A stretch of 64,000 nt of DNA from Ignavibacteria bacterium UBA2360 (GTDB lineage Bacteria; Bacteroidota; Ignavibacteria; Tepidaquicellales; OLB5): NCBI GenBank assembly GCA_002344125.1, contig DDTQ01000010.1:62001-126000 (forward strand), in the 5' to 3' direction. This document shows, in pieces, positions 59,508 through 64,000 of the stretch. The position numbers and the translations under genes were made by a program. How positions within the stretch are numbered: the first letter of the stretch is position 1; each line of letters starts with the position of its first letter. The notes under the pieces were generated by a model. That model saw only the letters and a program-made list of their open reading frames with translations, was not told the origin of the DNA and ran no database searches.

Positions 59508-59563
59508 CCACGACCTTTAGGTCGTGGGTAAATGAGGGAAAAAAAATATGGGGCTTTAGCCCC
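59508..59563. repeat. Dual-hairpin palindromic repeat, copy 4
   Basis: CCACGACCTTTAGGTCGTGG (59508-59527) and GGGGCTTTAGCCCC (59550-59563), both perfect, with an A-rich spacer. It is directly upstream of the VanZ-like gene. Confidence 0.88.
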
Positions 59564-59640
59564 GGTATTGATGTTCAAAATTCAACCAAATACATCTGAA
59601 AAAATTTCTTAAATATCACTTCCCGTTCATTTTATGGGCA

Positions 59641-59994
59641 TTGATAATATTCATACAATCAAGTTTCCCGGCTGTTGAGCTTCCCAAAGTGGAGCTTTTC
59701 AGCTTTGATAAACTCGTGCACGCCGGTGTATTCGGTTTGCTTGCGGCTTTAGGATATTTGTCATTCATTAATCTGAATCCCGAAAGTACATTCACAAGAT
59801 CGCCGTATGTATGGAGCGCAGTTGTTTGCATACTTTACGGCGCCTCAGATGAAATTCACCAGTATTTTGTGCCAAACCGCTCATCTGAAGTTCTTGATTG
59901 GGTAGCCGACGTGATTGGCATATTGATAATGCTGCTGGTTATAAGATATTTTCTTTCTAAAAGATACAAAATGTTCAGGAAGAGTTTAGCCTGA
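59641..59994 (+). CDS. VanZ family membrane protein
   Basis: A 117-residue protein with four helices, of the VanZ-like family. It shows IIFIQSSFPAVELPK, SFDKLVHAGVFGLLAALGYL, and ILYGASDEIHQYFVPNRSSE, then VLDWVADVIG. The TTG at 59641 is the first conventional start, but the sequence upstream in frame (from a CTG at 59596: KKFLKYHFPFILWA) looks like the true N-terminus, which would begin with a non-standard start. VanZ-like proteins are of unclear function outside glycopeptide resistance. Confidence 0.8.
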   Translation: MIIFIQSSFPAVELPKVELFSFDKLVHAGVFGLLAALGYLSFINLNPESTFTRSPYVWSAVVCILYGASDEIHQYFVPNRSSEVLDWVADVIGILIMLLVIRYFLSKRYKMFRKSLA

Positions 59995-60088
59995 ATGCAT
60001 CGCCGCTAACCGGTTTTTAACACTGAATTTGCTTAATTTTTGTACTGAATCTGGTTCTATAAACGAGTTTTAATTACTCCATTTTAAA

Positions 60089-60119
60089 TTGATTATCTTA
60101 ACAAATATGAGTATTTTTG
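60089..60119 (+). promoter_or_regulatory. Putative promoter of tgt
   Basis: TTG (60089-60091) and TATTTTTG (60112-60119) are 20 bp apart, close to the phylum's TTG-N19-TAnnTTTG pattern. The tgt start lies 22 bp downstream of the second box. Confidence 0.45.
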
Positions 60120-60140
60120 TAAATATGGGGACATTTAAGA

Positions 60141-61277
60141 ATGTTCTTTAAAGTTCTTTCTCAGGATAGCAATTCTAAAGCAAGAGTTTCGGAAATTACT
60201 ACCTCACATGGTACTTTTCAGACTCCTATTTTTATGCCCGTTGGCACACAGGCAACCGTTAAAGCTATTGAGCAGCGCGAGCTTGTGGAAATTGGAGCAA
60301 AGATCATTTTAGGTAATACTTACCATCTTTATTTAAGGCCCGGAACCGATGTTTTAAATAAAGCCGGGGGACTGCATAAATTCATGAACTGGAACAAGCC
60401 GATACTTACTGATAGCGGCGGGTTTCAGGTTTTTAGTTTATCAGCCTTAAGGAAAATTTCTGCCGAAGGCGCCGAATTCAAATCGCATTTGGATGGAAGC
60501 TCTCACATGTTCACACCCGAAAAAGTTGTGAACATACAGCGCGAAATAGGCAGTGATATAATGATGGTGCTTGATGAATGCCTCGAAAATCCGGCGGAAT
60601 ATTCCAAAGTTGAAAGTTCAGTTAAGCTAACATCAGGCTGGGCTAAAAGAAGCCGTGATGAATTTTTAAATACAGCACCGCTTTACGGACATGATCAGTT
60701 TCAATTCGGTATTATCCAGGGTTCAGTTTACAATGAGCTTCGAAAACGCTCCGCGTTGGATCTTGCTGAAATGAATTTTGACGGCTACGCCATAGGAGGT
60801 CTTGCAGTAGGCGAAGAAAATTCAGTAATGTACGATGTGGTTGAATTTACCGAACAGTTCATGCCTCGAGATAAACCCAGGTATTTAATGGGCGTAGGTA
60901 CACCCGAAGATCTGCTGAACGCTATTGAGCGCGGTGTTGATATGTTTGATTGTGTTATGCCAACGCGCAACGCGAGGAATGCGACAATGTTCACTTCGAG
61001 GGGTAAGTTAAGGCTGCGGAACCTGGATAACAAATTCAATTTTGGTGTGATAGATGATGAGGTCTCAAGCTATACATCCGATAATTTTACGCCTTCATAC
61101 TTAAGGCACCTTTTTATGTGCGATGAAATGCTGGCAGCGCAGCTTACTACTATTCACAACTTAAGGTTCTACCTGCACCTGGTTGAGCGGGCAAGGGAAG
61201 CTATCTTAAACAACAGTTTCACGGAATTCAAAAGAAGTTTTTTAGAAAAATATAATTCAGGAATTAAATCAGTTTAA
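60141..61277 (+). CDS. tgt: tRNA-guanine transglycosylase (queuine tRNA-ribosyltransferase)
   Basis: A 378-residue enzyme with DSGGFQVFSLSALRKISAEG, MVLDEC, GYAIGGLAVGEE and FDCVMPTRNARNATMF. It exchanges G34 for preQ1 or queuine in tRNAs with GUN anticodons. The zinc site of the E. coli enzyme (C302, C304, C307, H333) is degenerate here: the segment reads DDEVSSYTSDNFTPSYLRHL, with Val, Ser and Ser at the Cys places; the His of TIHNL remains. It is a single-domain full-length protein, and probably starts the tgt-yajC pair. Confidence 0.93.
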   Translation: MFFKVLSQDSNSKARVSEITTSHGTFQTPIFMPVGTQATVKAIEQRELVEIGAKIILGNTYHLYLRPGTDVLNKAGGLHKFMNWNKPILTDSGGFQVFSLSALRKISAEGAEFKSHLDGSSHMFTPEKVVNIQREIGSDIMMVLDECLENPAEYSKVESSVKLTSGWAKRSRDEFLNTAPLYGHDQFQFGIIQGSVYNELRKRSALDLAEMNFDGYAIGGLAVGEENSVMYDVVEFTEQFMPRDKPRYLMGVGTPEDLLNAIERGVDMFDCVMPTRNARNATMFTSRGKLRLRNLDNKFNFGVIDDEVSSYTSDNFTPSYLRHLFMCDEMLAAQLTTIHNLRFYLHLVERAREAILNNSFTEFKRSFLEKYNSGIKSV

Positions 61278-61319
61278 AAAAAGTTTAATAATTCAGTAAA
61301 GTAAGGAAGGTATATTAAA

Positions 61320-61643
61320 TTGACACATTTATTTATAATATTACAGGCTCAGTCAGATGGCATTGCAAGTCTTGTAAGCTCATTGCTGCCGTTCATTCTT
61401 ATCATTGCGGTATTTTATTTTTTAATATTAAGACCCCAGCAGAAACGCCAGAAGGAAAGAGCGAAACTGCTCGAGGGCGTTAAAAAAGGCGATAAGATCA
61501 TTACCTCCGGCGGTATCCACGGTACAGTTGAAGGCGTTGAAGATGATTCTGTGCTTGTCAAAATTGCCGATAACGTAAAGGTTAAAATGGATAAAGCCGC
61601 CATTGGAACAATTGTTGGCTTAACCGATCAGGGCAAGAAGTAA
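61320..61643 (+). CDS. yajC: Preprotein translocase subunit YajC
   Basis: A 107-residue protein with one membrane segment (about 19-36) and the YajC pattern FLILRPQQKRQKERAKLLEG, followed by VKKGDKIITSGGIHGTVEGV. It is an accessory subunit of the SecDF-YajC complex. The start is TTG with AAGGAAGG upstream. It lies 42 bp after tgt, the usual neighbour; secDF is not in the window. Confidence 0.93.
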   Translation: MTHLFIILQAQSDGIASLVSSLLPFILIIAVFYFLILRPQQKRQKERAKLLEGVKKGDKIITSGGIHGTVEGVEDDSVLVKIADNVKVKMDKAAIGTIVGLTDQGKK

Positions 61644-61674
61644 CATATTTTATCCTTAATTACAAGGAAACCAA

Positions 61675-62967
61675 TTGTGGCGTTTTATAAATGATCGCCA
61701 CATTTTATTTATGAAACTAAAGAAATTGAAAATTAAGAGCGCGGAAAAGTTTAAATTCAGTTCTATCGAATCTGCTATTGCTGATTTTAAAAAAGGTAAA
61801 TGCGTTATTGTTGTTGATGATGAAGACCGTGAAAACGAGGGTGACCTCATTTACTCCGCGGAAAAATCAACACCGGAGCTTGTGAATTTTCTTATCAAAT
61901 ATACCAGCGGCGTAATCTGTGTTTCCATAGAAGACCGCAGACTTAAGGAACTTAAGCTGGATATGATGACAAATCATAATACGGCGCTGCATGAAACTGC
62001 ATTTACTATAAGCGTTGATTATGTTCACGGTACCTCAACCGGGATATCTGCTTCTGACAGGAACAGAACGATCTTGGCACTGGTGAACAAAAACACCAAA
62101 CCCGAAGACCTGGGCAGACCCGGACACGTTTTTCCGCTGAGAGCTTTCCCCGGTGGCGTATTAAGGCGTGCGGGTCACACAGAGGCCGCTGTTGATCTCG
62201 CTAGACTTGCGGGACACTACCCGGCAGGTGTACTTTGCGAGATCATCAAAAAAGATGGTGAAATGGCAAGGGTTCCGCAGCTTTCCGAGCTTGCTAAAAA
62301 ACACAAGCTCAAGATAATCACCATTAAAGATCTCATTAATTACAGGCTTGAGCGCGAAGTGCTTATCGAAAAGCTTGTAGATGTGAACCTGCCCACAAAA
62401 CACGGGGCATTCAAACTTCATATGTTCAAGAATCTTCTTGATAACAAAGAGCATCTTGCGCTGGTTAAAGGTGAAATTGATCCCAAAAAGCCGATACTTG
62501 TCCGTGTGCATTCGGAATGTTTAACCGGTGATCTGCTCGGTTCACTCAGGTGCGATTGCCAGGACCAGCTTGTGAAATCACTAAAGATCATTGAGCACGA
62601 AAAGAACGGCATCCTTCTTTACATGCGGCAGGAAGGACGAGGCATAGGGCTTGCCAATAAACTGAAAGCGTATAAGCTGCAGGATGAAGGCGCTGATACC
62701 GTTGAAGCCAACGAAGCGCTTGGATTCAAAGCCGATCTTCGTGATTACGGAATTGGCGCGCAGATATTAAGGAACCTTGGAGTGAAAAAAATGATTCTAT
62801 TAACCAATAACCCCAAGAAAGTTGTTGGCTTAAAAGGGTACGGACTCGAAATAGTTAAACGTATCCCAATTGAAATTCCCGCGAATTCTGTAAACGAAAA
62901 ATATTTAAAAACCAAAAGAGATAAATTGGGACATCTACTGTTAATCAACAAAAATCAGGAGAATTAA
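61675..62967 (+). CDS. ribBA: Bifunctional 3,4-dihydroxy-2-butanone 4-phosphate synthase / GTP cyclohydrolase II
   Basis: A 430-residue fusion of two early steps of riboflavin synthesis. The RibB domain (about 25-225) shows VVDDEDRENEGDLIYSAEK, TAFTISVDYVHGTSTGISAS and GHTEAAVDLARLAG. The RibA domain (about 230-425) has the zinc motif CLTGDLLGSLRCDCQ, then LLYMRQEGRGIGL. The TTG at 61675 follows AAGGAA by about 5 bp and is used; an ATG 12 codons later (61711) is an alternative. There is no FMN riboswitch in the 31-bp gap. Confidence 0.93.
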   Translation: MWRFINDRHILFMKLKKLKIKSAEKFKFSSIESAIADFKKGKCVIVVDDEDRENEGDLIYSAEKSTPELVNFLIKYTSGVICVSIEDRRLKELKLDMMTNHNTALHETAFTISVDYVHGTSTGISASDRNRTILALVNKNTKPEDLGRPGHVFPLRAFPGGVLRRAGHTEAAVDLARLAGHYPAGVLCEIIKKDGEMARVPQLSELAKKHKLKIITIKDLINYRLEREVLIEKLVDVNLPTKHGAFKLHMFKNLLDNKEHLALVKGEIDPKKPILVRVHSECLTGDLLGSLRCDCQDQLVKSLKIIEHEKNGILLYMRQEGRGIGLANKLKAYKLQDEGADTVEANEALGFKADLRDYGIGAQILRNLGVKKMILLTNNPKKVVGLKGYGLEIVKRIPIEIPANSVNEKYLKTKRDKLGHLLLINKNQEN

Positions 62968-62973
62968 ATTATT

Positions 62974-63459
62974 ATGGATTCAAACAACAAAGGATTTGTT
63001 TACCTAACAAAGGACAGGCTTCATGAACTCGAAACCGAGCTTAACGACCTGAAGCAAAGAGGCAGAAAAGATATTGCCGAAAAGATCGCTGAAGCAAGAG
63101 CTCACGGCGATCTCAGTGAAAACGCTGAATACGATGCTGCCAAGCATCAGCAGGAGCAGCTTGAAATGCGTATAGCAAAGTTCGAAGAAACGCTCTCAAG
63201 AGTAAAGATCATTTCAGCTGATGAACTGCCGAATGATAAAATTTACATTCTCCATAACGTTAAGCTTAAGGACCTTAAGACAAAGGAAGAATTTACATAT
63301 AAACTGGTTTCACCTGAAGAAGCTGATCTTGAGCAGGATAAGATCTCTGTAACTTCACCTATTGGCAAATCGCTGCTGGGCAAAAAGAAAAATGAAGAAG
63401 TAGAGATAATCGTTCCGGCGGGAAAGCTGAAATACAAAATTGTTGATTTTACTAAGTAA
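62974..63459 (+). CDS. greA: Transcription elongation factor GreA
   Basis: A 161-residue GreA with the N-terminal coiled coil (about 10-80; RGRKDIAEKIAEARAHGDLS, then ENAEYDAAKHQQEQLEMRI) and the C-terminal FKBP-like domain (about 85-158; PIGKSLLGKKKNEEVEIIVP). It rescues backtracked RNA polymerase. It starts 6 bp after the ribBA stop, so the two are probably cotranscribed. Confidence 0.95.
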   Translation: MDSNNKGFVYLTKDRLHELETELNDLKQRGRKDIAEKIAEARAHGDLSENAEYDAAKHQQEQLEMRIAKFEETLSRVKIISADELPNDKIYILHNVKLKDLKTKEEFTYKLVSPEEADLEQDKISVTSPIGKSLLGKKKNEEVEIIVPAGKLKYKIVDFTK

Positions 63460-63476
63460 CAGCCTGAAACAAAAAA

Positions 63477-64000
63477 ATGGATAAAGATAAAAGAACTCTT
63501 TTAAAGGTCGGGATGACGGTTGTCGTTTCCATAATCATTCTGTTGTGGGGTATTGCATTTTTAAAAGATCTTAAATTCGGCCTCGAAACAAACGAGCTTG
63601 TAGTTTATTTTTCTGATGTGAACGGATTGAAAGAAGGTGACCCTGTCAGCGTTAACGGTGTTACTAAAGGGAAGATCACCGGCATTGAATTGGCGCCCGG
63701 GGATTCCGTAAAAGTGGATTTCTCACTTTCTAAAGAAGTTACCCTCAGGAAAGATTACGATGTATCTGTAGCCATGATAGAACTCATGAGCGGCAAGCAG
63801 ATATACATTAAGCCCGGGGTTTCAAAAGAAGCCGCAGATATTACAAAACCGCTTGTTGGCGCTAAAACAAATGATATTGTTGGCTTAATTGGCACAATGA
63901 ATGAAGTTGGCGCTGATGTTAAGCTTATAACAAGAAGGCTTGATACAGCAATGACCAAAATGACTGTCACAGTTGATAACATAAATTCAATTGTTGGCGA
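63477..64000 (+). CDS. MlaD/MCE family protein, 5' part
   Basis: The first 174 residues of a protein of the MCE family; the end lies outside the window. There is a membrane anchor (about 10-32, VGMTVVVSIIILLWGIAFL) and the MCE domain (about 38-118: TNELVVYFSDVNGLKEGDPV, then SVNGVTKGKITGIEL). The part after it begins a helical segment. Such proteins carry the periplasmic substrate-binding ring of Mla-type lipid transporters. No permease or ATPase gene lies upstream within the window. Confidence 0.88.
   Translation, partial: MDKDKRTLLKVGMTVVVSIIILLWGIAFLKDLKFGLETNELVVYFSDVNGLKEGDPVSVNGVTKGKITGIELAPGDSVKVDFSLSKEVTLRKDYDVSVAMIELMSGKQIYIKPGVSKEAADITKPLVGAKTNDIVGLIGTMNEVGADVKLITRRLDTAMTKMTVTVDNINSIVG

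Larger units (their letters stand above)
59231..59640. other. Repeat pile-up after nnr, upstream of the VanZ-like gene
   Basis: No independent gene is supported. It holds, in order: a palindromic repeat (59242-59280), the second copy of the nnr 3' end (59281-59322), a GCGAAGCGCTTGCCTGCC-type repeat (59372-59420), the palindrome again (59430-59468), and a dual-hairpin element (59508-59563). The last 45 bp may encode the real start of the VanZ-like protein. Confidence 0.7.

Noticed and set aside
521..59563. CRISPR array
   Set aside because: Repeats are palindromic, scattered singly through intergenic gaps and not regularly spaced with unique spacers; no cas genes are present.
66..60940. Other short overlapping open frames on both strands
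   Set aside because: They lie antisense or out of frame within well-supported genes and show no motif, start site or context of their own.
61644..61674. FMN riboswitch upstream of ribBA
   Set aside because: The gap after yajC is only 31 bp, too short for an RFN element, and no matching motif is seen.

Overview
The window looks like one contig piece from a member of the Bacteroidota/Ignavibacteriota group, most likely an ignavibacterium-like organism. The reasons are four secreted proteins with type IX secretion (T9SS) C-terminal sorting domains containing the NYPNPFNP-type signature, two PorV/PorQ-like outer-membrane proteins, TAnnTTTG-type promoter boxes, many genes without a Shine-Dalgarno site, and moderate to low GC. 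This placement is inferred from gene content; no 16S rRNA is present.

Layout. 1-7.8 kb: the tail of an acyl-CoA synthetase, then small hypothetical, TPR, beta-lactamase-like and membrane proteins. 7.8-11.9 kb: fatty acid hydroxylase, NUDIX, PAP2 and DUF2071 proteins. 12-17 kb: an ergothioneine-type locus (egtD, egtB) next to a divergent QAT-family ABC importer. 17-24 kb: nuoA-nuoB, a DUF695/RraB pair, a T9SS cargo protein and a long-chain acyl-CoA ligase. 24-30 kb: an envelope cluster of beta-barrel, lipoproteins, T9SS cargo and two PorV-like proteins. 30-37 kb: a surface-glycan locus (FemAB-like, AsnB, glycosyltransferase, flippase). 37-48.7 kb: housekeeping genes, namely tRNA-Ser, purB, tRNA-Val, thrS-infC-rpmI-rplT-pheS, plsY and a split transketolase. 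48.9-53 kb: HtrA, nuoI, two T9SS proteins and a deaminase. 53.5-64 kb: GAF and PASTA proteins, rpe, nnrDE, vanZ-like, tgt, yajC, ribBA, greA and the start of an mlaD-like gene.

The most distinctive property of the DNA is between the genes. Almost every gap over 200 bp holds short palindromic repeats from several families: a dual hairpin (CCACGACCTTTAGGTCGTGG followed by GGGGCTTTAGCCCC), GTCATTCCTGCGAAGGCAGG, CTCCCC...GGGGAG, and CATTCCCAAAC/GTTTGGGAATG. Several copies carry a second GC-rich palindrome inserted in their loop. At two places (egtB and nnrDE) the 3' end of the gene is duplicated downstream, with a palindromic element lying between the two copies. One palindrome also seems to sit in frame inside a beta-lactamase-like gene.

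Other points of interest: infC appears to start at AUU, tgt lacks the three zinc-ligand cysteines, nuo genes are scattered as nuoAB and nuoI, and the ergothioneine-locus importer has its binding domain before its permease domain.
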